This document shows, piece after piece, positions 40,306 through 49,788 of a stretch of 64,000 bases of DNA (positions within the stretch are counted from its first letter, which is position 1; each line of letters starts with the position of its first letter). The notes under the pieces were generated by a model that had not been told where the DNA came from, searched no databases, and worked only from the letters and a program-made list of their open reading frames with translations. This stretch comes from Catenovulum sediminis (GTDB taxonomy: Bacteria; Pseudomonadota; Gammaproteobacteria; Enterobacterales; Alteromonadaceae), in NCBI RefSeq assembly GCF_007289895.1, contig NZ_CP041660.1, positions 992,001 through 1,056,000 on the forward strand, given 5' to 3'. A program made the translations under genes and the position numbers.

Positions 40306-40914
40306 CTATTGTAGATACGTCAGTACTTCTGCTATTTGCTGAAAATTAATACTGGGTGGTTGACTGGTAAAGTCAGGTTTAATCATCGCGCGAATACGAG
40401 TATTAGGGTCGACCAACACCAGTGCGGCAGAATGGTTAACTAAATAATTATCACCTTCTCCATGCATTGCATAGACCAAACCTAAGTTTCGTGTAAAAGG
40501 CAATAAATCGGGGTGTGGACCCGTAACAGCTTTAAAATCGGCATTAAAAAACTCAATATATTGTTTAAGTCGGCTGTGTGTGTCTCTTTGCGGATCGGCG
40601 CTAATTAAGACCACTTGTACATTTGGATTGACTTTAGTGAGCTGTGGATAAACACGGTTTAAATCGGCGAGTGTGGTGGGGCAGATATCAGGACAAAAAG
40701 TGTAACCCAAAAAAAACAGGGTCCACTTGCCAGCTAAAGCACTATTGTCAAATAGTGCCGCCTCTTCATCTTTTAACACAAAAGGTTGAATCTCTTTTGC
40801 TGTCGGGTACAACAGAACATTAGGGAATTCAGCTTTTACACCATTATCTGCTACGTCTTGACATGCATTCAAAGCGATAATAAAACAAAACAAAGCGCAA
40901 ATTTTTAATTTCAT
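40306..40914 (-). CDS. Sco1/SenC-family copper chaperone
   Basis: Membrane-anchored thioredoxin-fold protein that loads copper into the CuA site of cytochrome oxidase. Lipoprotein signal ending LNAC; copper ligands in [11 protein letters not shown] and the conserved His in [13 protein letters not shown]. The ATG at 40914 overlaps the ctaB stop in ATGA, giving 202 residues. It is last in the assembly operon ctaA-ctaB-sco. Confidence 0.93.
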   Translation of the reverse strand: MKLKICALFCFIIALNACQDVADNGVKAEFPNVLLYPTAKEIQPFVLKDEEAALFDNSALAGKWTLFFLGYTFCPDICPTTLADLNRVYPQLTKVNPNVQVVLISADPQRDTHSRLKQYIEFFNADFKAVTGPHPDLLPFTRNLGLVYAMHGEGDNYLVNHSAALVLVDPNTRIRAMIKPDFTSQPPSINFQQIAEVLTYLQ

Positions 40915-41816
40915 AGTAAAAAATGATCCAACATCATAAACACAAACAACCACAATAAATGCCAAATAGAAAACTTAAAAGTTTTAAACGCTAAGCCTTC
41001 TTTAGCAAACCATTTAAGTTGTACGGCGTAATGCATAAAGCGCAGGTTTAAAAGACACACAGCGGCCAAATATAGCTCAGAAAACAAACCTGATAACCAA
41101 GGCAAAATACAAACTATGGTCAATAAAATAGTATACAAAAGCACCATGGTTTTAGTTAATTCAATACCATGAGTGACAGGTAGCATAGGCACACCCGCTT
41201 TACGATAATCTTTTTCTCTATGTATTGCGAGCGCCCAAAAATGAGGAGGCGTCCAAGTAAAAATGATCAGTACCAGTAACAGGGCATTTGGGTCAATCTG
41301 GTTGGTGACAGAAGTCCACCCCAACAATGGAGGCATTGCCCCCGCCAAACCACCAATCACAATATTTTGTGGCGTTGCCCGCTTTAAAAACAAGGTATAG
41401 ACCACAGCATACCCAACTAAAGACGCCAGCGTTAACCAAGCGGTTAATTGGTTAACACCATACCATAACAGGACAAAACCAAATGCCCCTATAATGGCCG
41501 CAAAAGCCAGTGCTTGTTTATCTGTTAAACGCCCTTTAGCCAGCGGTCTGTTGTGAGTGCGCGCCATTACAGAATCAATTTTTGCATCAACGACGTGATT
41601 AACCGCAGCCGCCGAGCCAGACAACAGCGCGATACCACAAAAAGAAAACAGTAAAATTTGCAAACTGGGTAAATTGGGTTGAGCAACCAACATCCCGACC
41701 AAGGCAGTCAAAAGAATAAGCGCTACAACTTTAGGTTTAGTAATTTCAAAAAAATCACGCCAAGCAGGTAATTGCTCAATTTGTAGTGAAAATTTGTGAG
41801 CGGTCTTGCTGCGCAT
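40911..41816 (-). CDS. ctaB: Protoheme IX farnesyltransferase (heme O synthase)
   Basis: UbiA-superfamily membrane enzyme converting heme B to heme O. Motifs [19 protein letters not shown] and [16 protein letters not shown] hold the Asp-rich metal sites. Start at 41816 is chosen because AGGAGAG lies 7 bases upstream; this start lies 41 bases inside the end of ctaA. 301 residues. Also called cyoE. Confidence 0.95.
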   Translation of the reverse strand: MRSKTAHKFSLQIEQLPAWRDFFEITKPKVVALILLTALVGMLVAQPNLPSLQILLFSFCGIALLSGSAAAVNHVVDAKIDSVMARTHNRPLAKGRLTDKQALAFAAIIGAFGFVLLWYGVNQLTAWLTLASLVGYAVVYTLFLKRATPQNIVIGGLAGAMPPLLGWTSVTNQIDPNALLLVLIIFTWTPPHFWALAIHREKDYRKAGVPMLPVTHGIELTKTMVLLYTILLTIVCILPWLSGLFSELYLAAVCLLNLRFMHYAVQLKWFAKEGLAFKTFKFSIWHLLWLFVFMMLDHFLL

Positions 41817-42849
41817 TTTTACTCTCCTCATGAGTTACAGGCTTTACATTGTCTATTTGGCTTAACGAATACAAATAGACACTTTTAACCATCGCAGTAA
41901 GTAATAACAGCGCGACAGCGTTATGGGCCACGGCCACGTATAGTGGCAGTGAAAAAAACACGTTACTAATACCTAGAACGATTTGTGCTACTAGCAATGT
42001 AAAAACCAATAAAGCGGTACGCTTGGTTTGCGGTACCTGCGAACGCTTTACAAAAACAAATAGCCAACTTAGCATCACGATTGCGGTGAATATCGCGCCT
42101 ATTCTGTGACTAATATGAATGGTCATGCGAGCTGCGTAATCCAACACGCCATATTGATAACTCTCTGCTTCAGGTGTCATCGAAAATGCTTGTGCAAAAT
42201 CTAATCGGTTACTCCAATCGCCTTCACAAATGGGCAACTGAGTGCACGCCAAAGCAGCATAGTTTGACGATGTCCAGCCACCTAAAGCGATCTGCAAAAT
42301 GAGCACTGATAACGCCAAAACACCGATTGTGGGTATACCTGTAAAACTAGCAACAAATTGTTTGTGCTGAGTACGCATTAATCGCATATGCAAAAAAACC
42401 AGCAAAATAAACACACTAAAACCCCCTATCAAGTGGGCCATCACAACTATTGGTTTAAGGGCCATGGTCACTGTCCACATCCCCAATATTGCCTGAAACA
42501 CAACAACAACCAACAATGCAAATGTATGCCCCTTATAAGCAGAGTACGACCTACCTCCCCCTGCCTGCTCTTTACGCCAAGGTAAAAGGGCTAATATCAG
42601 TATTAATATTCCCAACGTCCCAGCAAAATATCTATGGATCATTTCGTTCCAAGCTTTTTGTGGTTCAATTGGCTGATCTGGGAAACGCGCTTGTGCAACT
42701 GCACTTTGCTGCTCTGTAGGCACCAATAAATGACCATAACAACCGGGCCAATCAGGGCAGCCTAATCCAGCATCGGTTAATCGTGTATAAGCCCCTAAAA
42801 CGACGACAACAAAGGCCAGTATGATTGCCAGTCTGGTTAATTTAATCAT
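41776..42849 (-). CDS. ctaA: Heme A synthase CtaA
   Basis: Eight-helix membrane monooxygenase converting heme O to heme A for the aa3-type oxidase. Family features: [21 protein letters not shown] near the N-terminus in adjoining segments, EMIHRYFAG, and [10 protein letters not shown] and [11 protein letters not shown] in the second half supplying heme-ligand histidines. 357 residues. Its ATG overlaps the stop of the upstream CxxC protein gene by one base. Confidence 0.95.
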   Translation of the reverse strand: MIKLTRLAIILAFVVVVLGAYTRLTDAGLGCPDWPGCYGHLLVPTEQQSAVAQARFPDQPIEPQKAWNEMIHRYFAGTLGILILILALLPWRKEQAGGGRSYSAYKGHTFALLVVVVFQAILGMWTVTMALKPIVVMAHLIGGFSVFILLVFLHMRLMRTQHKQFVASFTGIPTIGVLALSVLILQIALGGWTSSNYAALACTQLPICEGDWSNRLDFAQAFSMTPEAESYQYGVLDYAARMTIHISHRIGAIFTAIVMLSWLFVFVKRSQVPQTKRTALLVFTLLVAQIVLGISNVFFSLPLYVAVAHNAVALLLLTAMVKSVYLYSLSQIDNVKPVTHEESKNAQQDRSQIFTTN

Positions 42850-43376
42850 CAGCCGATCCTTGATAACTTCAATAATTTGCGTAAATCACTTAACACATCT
42901 TTTGCAGTGCGAATTTGTTTATCGCTACCTTCCGCTAATGGATACTTAAGCATGATGACACCCAATGGGTCTGCTAGGTATAGATGCCCTGATGCGGCTT
43001 GTTGTAGTTTTGGATCTTGAATAACGGCCATGTGTTGCTGCAGTGACATATGATTTGAAGCCAACTGTACCCGTGCAGTTTCTTTACCTAATGCCACATC
43101 TATTTGTTGCATTAGGTATTGAGCCTGTTCACATTGCTGACAATTGTCGTCAGCAATGTATAAAAGCACCCATGTATTTTTCAGCTCACTGGGCAATTGA
43201 GTAGTAGACAATTGCAGCGGTGGGCTTAACAGTTCACCTTTATTTGTTACAGCGGGTGTGAACCATGAATACTTGAGTGCAACCCAAGCCAATAAAACAG
43301 GTATCAAAAAAGATAAAAGCAAAAAATAGAACGATGTTTTCTGCGGTGTTACGGTTAACTTTGCTGAGTTTTCCAT
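42849..43376 (-). CDS. Membrane-anchored CxxC protein of the oxidase assembly locus
   Basis: 175 residues with one N-terminal membrane helix (about 16-36) and a periplasmic thioredoxin-like segment carrying DDNCQQCEQAQYLMQQID (CxxC). Proteins of this kind are regularly found between SURF1 and CtaA in gammaproteobacteria but have no established function. The CxxC in this locus makes redox or copper handling for CuA assembly plausible; that is inference. It overlaps the SURF1 gene 3' end by 22 bases. Confidence 0.75.
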   Translation of the reverse strand: MENSAKLTVTPQKTSFYFLLLSFLIPVLLAWVALKYSWFTPAVTNKGELLSPPLQLSTTQLPSELKNTWVLLYIADDNCQQCEQAQYLMQQIDVALGKETARVQLASNHMSLQQHMAVIQDPKLQQAASGHLYLADPLGVIMLKYPLAEGSDKQIRTAKDVLSDLRKLLKLSRIG

Positions 43377-44128
43377 TTCGTAGCCTTAATTAATATTATT
43401 ATTGTTAGCGCAATCGCTAAAGCAAACCACTGAACGGCATAAGCATAATGTTTTGCTGGCGGCATATTTACCTGCCGCCAGTTGCTTTGATATGCAACGT
43501 CTGAATTTGCTTTACTAATTAACAGTATAGGCAACAAATTTGATTTTTGCTGTTGCAATTTTTGAATAAAATAAGGTGATATTTGTGAGATAAATTGCCA
43601 TTTATCGCGACGCTCTACTATCTCGCTCATAAAATGATTGTTGCTCGGGATTTTAATCTGAGCTTGTAGCTCAACTAAACCTTGCGGTAAATTGTGTGGC
43701 AAAACAGGTAATCTATCTTTACTATAAGGTACCCAGCCTAAATCGAGTAAAACCTGTTTTCTTGAATTCAACACATTAGCTTGTATGATGACATGTGCTC
43801 CGAGCACATGCTGATATATTTGATTATCTAACAACCATACCTGGTTAGAAGTAAGCAGATCAGGCGGGATATTTAACGCCAGCTCGACTAACTGCCCCTC
43901 TGCATCCAACAATTGTTTTTCTGATAATGCTAATAATTGCTGTTGTGACATACCCACTGGTCGGGTAACACTTTGCGCGCTTGCGGTCTGACGTAACATT
44001 CGCTGTTTTTCAGCTGCACGGTTTAGCTGCCAAACACCTAAACCGACCAGTAAAATAATGGAAATACTCCAGATTAATAAAGGAATTTTTTTTACTTTTA
44101 GCTGAGCTGCACCTAAGGTTAAATACAT
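43355..44128 (-). CDS. SURF1-family cytochrome oxidase assembly protein
   Basis: Helps insert heme A into oxidase subunit I. Two membrane helices flank a periplasmic domain: helix 1 near residues 17-33 followed by GVWQLNRAAEKQRML, and helix 2 near 235-252; the internal LLDLGWVPYSKDRLP is a SURF1 signature. No good ribosome binding site before ATG 44128; a GTG 33 bases inside is an alternative. 257 residues. Confidence 0.9.
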   Translation of the reverse strand: MYLTLGAAQLKVKKIPLLIWSISIILLVGLGVWQLNRAAEKQRMLRQTASAQSVTRPVGMSQQQLLALSEKQLLDAEGQLVELALNIPPDLLTSNQVWLLDNQIYQHVLGAHVIIQANVLNSRKQVLLDLGWVPYSKDRLPVLPHNLPQGLVELQAQIKIPSNNHFMSEIVERRDKWQFISQISPYFIQKLQQQKSNLLPILLISKANSDVAYQSNWRQVNMPPAKHYAYAVQWFALAIALTIIILIKATKWKTQQS

Positions 44129-44164
44129 AAAAAACGAACAACCAAATAAAAGGGAAATTATAAA

Positions 44165-44371
44165 ATGATCGCTAAAATCATTATTATCATCATGTTGATA
44201 TTAAGCATATTTAATCTGGTTATAGCCCTCGTCGCGATGACAACTAATAACAAAACTCAAAATATGAGCAAGCGTTTGGGTCGCCGTTTAATTTTTTCGG
44301 TGGCAACCCTATTGTTTATTATTCTGTCAGTTTACATGCAATGGATAAAATTGAATGTACCGCCGTTTTAA
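44165..44371 (+). CDS. DUF2909 twin-transmembrane protein
   Basis: 68 residues with two membrane helices (about 3-25 and 44-62) separated by a basic loop KRLGRRL. Members of this family typically lie between the subunit III gene and SURF1 on the opposite strand, exactly as here. Function unknown; a role in oxidase assembly is suggested only by location. Preceded by AAGGGA 11 bases before the ATG. Confidence 0.82.
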   Translation: MIAKIIIIIMLILSIFNLVIALVAMTTNNKTQNMSKRLGRRLIFSVATLLFIILSVYMQWIKLNVPPF

Positions 44372-44378
44372 TGTAAAG

Positions 44379-45263
44379 CTATAAAACATACACAAATACA
44401 AAAAGGCATAACCAAACCACATCAACAAAATGCCAATACCAAACGGATGACTGAAAGGCAAAATGATTATCTACGGTAAAATGGCCAGCCCGTATGCGAA
44501 ATAACATAACAATTAAAAATAGGGTACCAAGGGTTACATGCATACCATGAAAACCAGTTAATAGATAAAAGGTATTGCCGTATACACCTGAATCGAGTTT
44601 CAGACCTAGATCCTGGTATGCATGGATATACTCTTCTACTTGCAAGAAAAGAAACACACATCCGAGCAGTACAGTCACGAACAACATCCAAAATAATTGC
44701 TTTCTTTTATTTTGCTCTAAACCGACATGTGCAAAATGAATCGTGATAGAAGACAGCAGTAAAATAATGGTATTAATTAACGGCAATCCCATATATCCCA
44801 TGGCCTGTGTTTGCGTGCCATCTGGAGTAGTTACAAGCGGCCATATTGCTTCAAACTGTGGCCATAATACGACATTGGTCATTTCATTGTTGCCCGCGCC
44901 CCCTAACCAAGGAACAGAAATCATACGGGCATAAAATAAAGCACCAAAAAAGGCCGCAAAAAACATCACTTCAGAAAATATGAACCAAGACATACCTTGG
45001 CGATATGAAACACCCAGCTGTTCATTGTGTAAACCGGCTCTCGATTCTTTAATTTGGTCTCGAAACCAACCAAACATCATAGCCAAAATGGTTACGATAC
45101 CCGCTATTAATACATATCGCCCCCATCCTGGTTCTCCTGTACGGCTTAAATGTGCTACCAAATTACCCGCCCCAACTGCAATCATAAAAAGTGCAACTGC
45201 ACCGACTATCGGCCACGGGCTTTGCGCCGGCACATAATATTGAGAAGAATCATGCTCTGCCAT
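44379..45263 (-). CDS. ctaE: Cytochrome c oxidase subunit III
   Basis: Seven-helix subunit III of the aa3-type oxidase. Family features: GMSWFIFSEVMFFAAFFGAL, FHGMHVTLGTLFL and the C-terminal FHFVDVVWL-type segment (WYWHFVDVVWLCLF). GGAGGA precedes the ATG. 294 residues. It lies 11 bases after the ctaG stop in the operon coxB-coxA-ctaG-cox3. Confidence 0.95.
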   Translation of the reverse strand: MAEHDSSQYYVPAQSPWPIVGAVALFMIAVGAGNLVAHLSRTGEPGWGRYVLIAGIVTILAMMFGWFRDQIKESRAGLHNEQLGVSYRQGMSWFIFSEVMFFAAFFGALFYARMISVPWLGGAGNNEMTNVVLWPQFEAIWPLVTTPDGTQTQAMGYMGLPLINTIILLLSSITIHFAHVGLEQNKRKQLFWMLFVTVLLGCVFLFLQVEEYIHAYQDLGLKLDSGVYGNTFYLLTGFHGMHVTLGTLFLIVMLFRIRAGHFTVDNHFAFQSSVWYWHFVDVVWLCLFVFVYVL

Positions 45264-45274
45264 TTTCCATCCTC

Positions 45275-45850
45275 CTAATTAACACGAGCGGTTGTATTAC
45301 CATCAACCGCATATAAAGTGTAAGCTAATGTCATTTGCGATATATCCTTGGGTAATGCAGAATCCAGATAAAACCGCATAACAAATTCTACTTTTTGTTT
45401 GCCTTCAATTTTTTGCTGTTCAAAACAAAAACACTCTGTTTTATGTAGATACAAGCCAGCTTGGCCTGGTGAAACGGATGGGATAGCCTGTACAAATGCG
45501 GTTTCACTACTGGTATTTTCAATGGTAAAACGTACATTTTGCATTTCTCCCGGATGTACCCGGACAACAGGTTCTAATGCACTAAAACGCCACTGATGAC
45601 CGGCTTTGCTAAAACTGACGAATTCCAGTTTAACTTTTCGATTATTGTCTACCTGAGTTAAATCATCCGCTGTCAGTCCAGCGTCTGCGCGTTGTATGCT
45701 GCGCCCATTGAGACCCGTAAGATCACAAAAAACGTCATACAAGGGCACCAGAGCAAAGCCAAAAGCAAACATACATACGACAACAAGCGCCAAGCGAGCA
45801 ACTATCTTATTATTAGCTTTTTGCTGAGCATTACTGTCACGTTTTAGCAT
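45275..45850 (-). CDS. ctaG: Cytochrome oxidase copper chaperone CtaG (Cox11)
   Basis: Delivers copper to the CuB site of subunit I. Single N-terminal membrane helix followed by LVPLYDVFCDLTGLNG, and the copper motif CFCFEQQ in the periplasmic beta domain. 191 residues. It is encoded directly after subunit I, the usual place. Confidence 0.95.
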   Translation of the reverse strand: MLKRDSNAQQKANNKIVARLALVVVCMFAFGFALVPLYDVFCDLTGLNGRSIQRADAGLTADDLTQVDNNRKVKLEFVSFSKAGHQWRFSALEPVVRVHPGEMQNVRFTIENTSSETAFVQAIPSVSPGQAGLYLHKTECFCFEQQKIEGKQKVEFVMRFYLDSALPKDISQMTLAYTLYAVDGNTTARVN

Positions 45851-45859
45851 GATCCCGTC

Positions 45860-47461
45860 CTAATCGATTTTCGGTGGTTTAGTAAAGGTATGATAAGGCG
45901 CAGGCGACTCAACCTCCCACTCTAAGCCCTCAGCACCATCCCACACTTTAGCGTCAACCGGTTCACCCTGTTTTCGGCAAGCCTTAATCAGTAGCGCTAA
46001 AAAGATAAATTGTGATAGCCCAAAGGCAAAGCCCCCCAAACTGATAATTTGATTCCAGTCTGCAAATTGAACTGAATAGTCAGGGATGCGTCGCGGCATA
46101 CCCGCTAAGCCAACAAAATGCATTGGGAAAAATAACACGTTAACAGAGATAAGCGAGCACCAAAAATGAGCTTTGGCTAGCCCTATGTCATACATTACGC
46201 CGGTCCATTTCGGTAACCAGTAATACGTAGCGGCTATCAATGAAAAAATAGCCCCAGTCACCAACACATAATGAAAATGCGCAACAACGAAATATGTATC
46301 ATGGTATTGAAAATCGACCGGTGTGATGGCCAGCATCAACCCTGAGAAACCACCGAAGGTAAATAAGATAATAAAGGCTACCGAGAACATCATAGGTACT
46401 TCGTAAGAGATTGCCCCCTTCCACATAGTCGCAACCCAGTTAAATACCTTAACCCCGGTCGGTACTGATATCAGCATGGTGCAATACATAAAAAATAGCT
46501 CTGCGTAAACAGGCATCCCTGTTGTAAACATATGGTGTGCCCAGACAACAAAACTTAATAGCGCAATGGAAGCTGTCGCATAGACCATAGAAGCATAACC
46601 AAACAATTTTTTTCGACTGAAAGTAGGTACTATGGTGGAAATAATGCCAAATGCGGGCAATATCATAATGTAAACTTCTGGGTGGCCAAAAAACCAAAAA
46701 ATGTGCTGGAACATCACAGGGTCACCACCACCTGCGGCATCAAAAAACGAGGTGCCGAAAAACTTATCAGTCAGCACCATAGTCACAGCGCCAGCCAATA
46801 CAGGCATCACGGCAATCAATAAGAAAGCGGTTATAAACCATGTCCAAACAAATAACGGCATCTTCATCCATGTCATGCCGGGCGCTCGCATATTCCAAAT
46901 TGTTACAATGACATTGATCGCCCCCATAATCGAAGAAATACCCATGATATGTACTGAAAATACAAATAATGCAGTACTATCACCACTATAGGTAGTTGAT
47001 AAGGGTGCATAAAATGTCCAGCCAAATGCTGGCCCACCACCTTCGACAAATAGACTGGCCAACAATATTGCAAAGGCAAAAGGCAGTATCCAGAAACTAA
47101 GGTTGTTCATTCTTGGCAAGGCCATATCCGGTGCACCTATCATCATAGGTATCATCCAGTTAGCCAAACCGGTAAAAGCTGGCATTACAGCACCAAACAC
47201 CATGATTAACCCATGCACTGTGGTCATTTGATTAAAAAAGTGTGGTTCAACAATTTGTAATCCGGGTTGAAAAAGCTCAGCCCGAATAACCATAGCCATC
47301 GCGCCACCGGTTAAAAACATAATGAATGCAAACCACAAATATAAAGAACCTATGTCTTTGTGATTAGTGGTGTATAACCAACGCTTAATACCTTTTTCCG
47401 GACCATGATGCTCATGCTCTTGGGGTGTGGCTGATTCGTTTGCGGTTGTAACTGTAGTCAT
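45860..47461 (-). CDS. coxA: Cytochrome c oxidase subunit I
   Basis: Catalytic heme-copper subunit of an aa3-type oxidase (12 membrane helices). Low-spin heme His region TTVHGLIMVF, CuB/crosslink motif WFFGHPEVYIMILPAFG, WAHHMFTTGM, and the K-channel and heme a3 ligand region HDTYFVVAHFHYVL. 533 residues. Its N-terminal 25 residues are His/Glu-rich. It lies 11 bases after subunit II. Confidence 0.98.
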   Translation of the reverse strand: MTTVTTANESATPQEHEHHGPEKGIKRWLYTTNHKDIGSLYLWFAFIMFLTGGAMAMVIRAELFQPGLQIVEPHFFNQMTTVHGLIMVFGAVMPAFTGLANWMIPMMIGAPDMALPRMNNLSFWILPFAFAILLASLFVEGGGPAFGWTFYAPLSTTYSGDSTALFVFSVHIMGISSIMGAINVIVTIWNMRAPGMTWMKMPLFVWTWFITAFLLIAVMPVLAGAVTMVLTDKFFGTSFFDAAGGGDPVMFQHIFWFFGHPEVYIMILPAFGIISTIVPTFSRKKLFGYASMVYATASIALLSFVVWAHHMFTTGMPVYAELFFMYCTMLISVPTGVKVFNWVATMWKGAISYEVPMMFSVAFIILFTFGGFSGLMLAITPVDFQYHDTYFVVAHFHYVLVTGAIFSLIAATYYWLPKWTGVMYDIGLAKAHFWCSLISVNVLFFPMHFVGLAGMPRRIPDYSVQFADWNQIISLGGFAFGLSQFIFLALLIKACRKQGEPVDAKVWDGAEGLEWEVESPAPYHTFTKPPKID

Positions 47462-47472
47462 CTAATGCCTCC

Positions 47473-48627
47473 TTACTCGCCACTATTATTGATAAACTGA
47501 TAAATATCTTTTGGTTGCACTGAATCACCTGAATTCATGCCCCAAGCATTACGCTCATATGTGACCACTGCGGCAATTTGCGCCAAGGTGAGCTGTTTGG
47601 CAAACGCCTGCATTGCAGTTCCTTTTTTGCCATTTACCACAATATCAATATGCTCTTTAACATCACCGGTTGTAATAGCACTGCCAACCAAGCCCGGAAA
47701 TACGCCCGGTAAACCGGCCCCATTCGCCTGATGACAAGCGGCACAATAAGCACCATAAACTTTTTCACCTTCTTTCATTAATGAATCAAACGACATATTC
47801 ATCGCTAGCAAGCGGGCTTCTTCTGCTGCGGCGGCTTTTTTCGCTTCAATCTCTTTTTGTAACCACGCATCAAATTTTGCTGGTTCAAGCGCAGTCACAA
47901 CTACGGGCATGAATCCGTGATCTTTGCCACATAATTCAGCACATTGCCCTCGGTAAATTCCGGGCTCATTCACTTTAGTCCAAGCTTCATTTATAAAGCC
48001 TGGATTCGCATCTTTTTTGACTGCAAAATCAGGCACCCACCAGCTGTGAATAACATCATCGGAGGTCATTAAAAAGCGCACTTTACGATCGGTAGGAATC
48101 ACTAAAGGTTTATCAACCTCTAACAGGTAGTCGTCGCCTTTAATCCACTTATTTTGAATTTGCTCAACAGGTGTTGAGAGTAAACTATAAAACTCAACAT
48201 CATGCTCTAAATATCGGTAATGCCATTTCCACTGTGAGCCTGTAACAACAATTGTTAAATCTGCTTCAGAAGCATCTTCCATATCTAACAATGTAGAGGT
48301 AGCGGGTATTGCCATACCAATTAAAATAATAAATGGGATAATAGTCCAAGCAACTTCGACTTTAAGGCTTTCATGAAAATTTGCGGCTTTTACCCCGCGT
48401 GACTTACGGTGAAAAACCATCGCATAAAGCATGACACCAAACACGACAATTCCTATCACAACACAGATATAGAATATCGTCATATGCAAGTCATACACCT
48501 GCTGGCTGATATCTGTTACACCCTTGGTCAGGTTGTAAGTTGAAGGACTTTCACCAGAACTCGCCGCTTTTACCGAATTAGCCAGCAAAAGCGCTAAAGC
48601 GGCTAAAAACTTATAATGTTTGACCAC
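47473..48627 (-). CDS. coxB: Cytochrome c oxidase subunit II with fused cytochrome c domain
   Basis: 384 residues. Signal peptide, two membrane helices, CuA cupredoxin domain with HSWWVPDF and GQCAELCGKDHGFM, then an additional C-terminal cytochrome c domain (about 285-375) with heme motif CAACH and a Met ligand in GTAMQAFAK. This makes the enzyme a caa3-type architecture. The start is GTG at 48627 with AGGAGT upstream. First gene of the oxidase operon. Confidence 0.96.
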   Translation of the reverse strand: MVKHYKFLAALALLLANSVKAASSGESPSTYNLTKGVTDISQQVYDLHMTIFYICVVIGIVVFGVMLYAMVFHRKSRGVKAANFHESLKVEVAWTIIPFIILIGMAIPATSTLLDMEDASEADLTIVVTGSQWKWHYRYLEHDVEFYSLLSTPVEQIQNKWIKGDDYLLEVDKPLVIPTDRKVRFLMTSDDVIHSWWVPDFAVKKDANPGFINEAWTKVNEPGIYRGQCAELCGKDHGFMPVVVTALEPAKFDAWLQKEIEAKKAAAAEEARLLAMNMSFDSLMKEGEKVYGAYCAACHQANGAGLPGVFPGLVGSAITTGDVKEHIDIVVNGKKGTAMQAFAKQLTLAQIAAVVTYERNAWGMNSGDSVQPKDIYQFINNSGE

Positions 48628-48930
48628 AGCTCGGACTCCTTGTTGTCACTCTAATTATTATTTCGGGGTTTTTATTACTATATTGCGCAAAAACTCTTAT
48701 GAATAAAAAATAGACAACGAATGAAAATAGATCCATGTAAAACAAAAAAAAATTTCATTTATTTAACAAAATTCAAGATATAAATTGCTTAAATCAAAAG
48801 GAAATGAACTATCTGACCTGTTTTAAATGCCTAAAAATAAGGGGTTTAGCACAAACTTGTCTCTGGCTAGCTAATTAACAGAATGAGTTTACAAAGGGGT
48901 TGGCGTTTTTTAATAAAAAGAACTGATGAG
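48628..48930. other. Intergenic region upstream of the oxidase operon
   Basis: About 300 AT-rich bases between coxB and the lexA terminator. It must contain the oxidase promoter. A palindromic TTGCGCAA is seen near 48683-48690; no regulator site was recognised and no gene is seen. Confidence 0.4.
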
Positions 48931-48980
48931 AAATAAATAAAAAACGCTTTAGCCAAAATCAAATGTGCAGACTAAAGCGT
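48931..48980 (-). terminator. Rho-independent terminator of lexA
   Basis: On the minus strand ACGCTTTAG pairs with CTAAAGCGT around a 19-base loop and is followed by TTTTTTATTT. It lies 34 bases past the lexA stop. Confidence 0.8.
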
Positions 48981-49013
48981 ATTATTGGAAGCAGTGAAAA
49001 GCTGGCGAGTTGC

Positions 49014-49637
49014 TCAAAAACCGCCCGTATTACGGACGACACCAACAGCTAAACCTTCTATTGCAAAAGGTGTCGTAGCCAAATCTACCTCAATAGGTGC
49101 AAAATCTTTATTTTCAGCGATTAACGTAACTTTCCGACCGCTTTGCTGATAACGTTTTACGGTGACTTCATCCTCGACCCTAGCAACCACCACTTGACCA
49201 TTTTGCGCTGTTTGCGCTTTGTGTACAGCAAGTAAATCGCCATCTAAAATGCCGACTTCAATCATACTGTCACCTTCAACACGTAATAAAAAATCAGCTG
49301 ATGGTTTAAATAAATATGGATCAACTTTGTAATGCTGCTCAACATGTTCTTGTGCCAAAATAGGACTACCCGCGGCTACTTTACCAATAAGTGGCAACCC
49401 GTTTTCCGTATTGATATCGTCGTCTTGGGCAACCAGCCGGATTCCTCGGCTCGTCCCCGCCATGATTTCGATAACGCCTTTTTTAGCCAGTGCTTTTAAA
49501 TGCTCTTCGGCAGCATTGGGAGAACGAAAGCCTAGAATATTCGCTATCTCAGCACGTGTTGGCGGCATGCCGGTTTCCTGTATATTGTCTTTTATTAATT
49601 GCAATATCTGAGTTTGTCTGGGCGTTAATGGTCTCAT
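49014..49637 (-). CDS. lexA: SOS response repressor LexA
   Basis: 207 residues. N-terminal winged helix ([11 protein letters not shown]...[12 protein letters not shown]), self-cleavage site Ala89-Gly90 in KVAAGSPI, catalytic Ser124 in EGDSM and Lys161 in VTVKRY. RecA filaments stimulate autocleavage after DNA damage. Two SOS boxes upstream indicate self-repression. It is divergent from plsB, the same neighbour as in E. coli, though in E. coli they are co-directional with dgkA between. Confidence 0.98.
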   Translation of the reverse strand: MRPLTPRQTQILQLIKDNIQETGMPPTRAEIANILGFRSPNAAEEHLKALAKKGVIEIMAGTSRGIRLVAQDDDINTENGLPLIGKVAAGSPILAQEHVEQHYKVDPYLFKPSADFLLRVEGDSMIEVGILDGDLLAVHKAQTAQNGQVVVARVEDEVTVKRYQQSGRKVTLIAENKDFAPIEVDLATTPFAIEGLAVGVVRNTGGF

Positions 49638-49641
49638 AACA

Positions 49642-49657
49642 GTGTTTATCTATACAG
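49642..49657 (-). promoter_or_regulatory. SOS box 2 (weaker) of lexA
   Basis: GTGTTTATCTATACAG: CTGT-N8-ACAG pattern with one mismatch, 5 bases before the lexA start codon. Centre is 25 bases from box 1. Confidence 0.65.
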
Positions 49658-49666
49658 TAATCAATA

Positions 49667-49682
49667 CTGTCAGTATATACAG
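49667..49682 (-). promoter_or_regulatory. SOS box 1 of lexA
   Basis: CTGTCAGTATATACAG, a perfect CTGT-N8-ACAG LexA-binding site preceded by TA, 30 bases before the lexA start. It could also affect the divergent plsB. Confidence 0.88.
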
Positions 49683-49788
49683 GGCATTAGAAAAGGCAAA
49701 TAATATTACGGCCATTTATAAAATCCGATCTGCCAGTTTGCGCTAACATGCTACAATACATCAAAATTTACTATTAATTTTGCATTAA

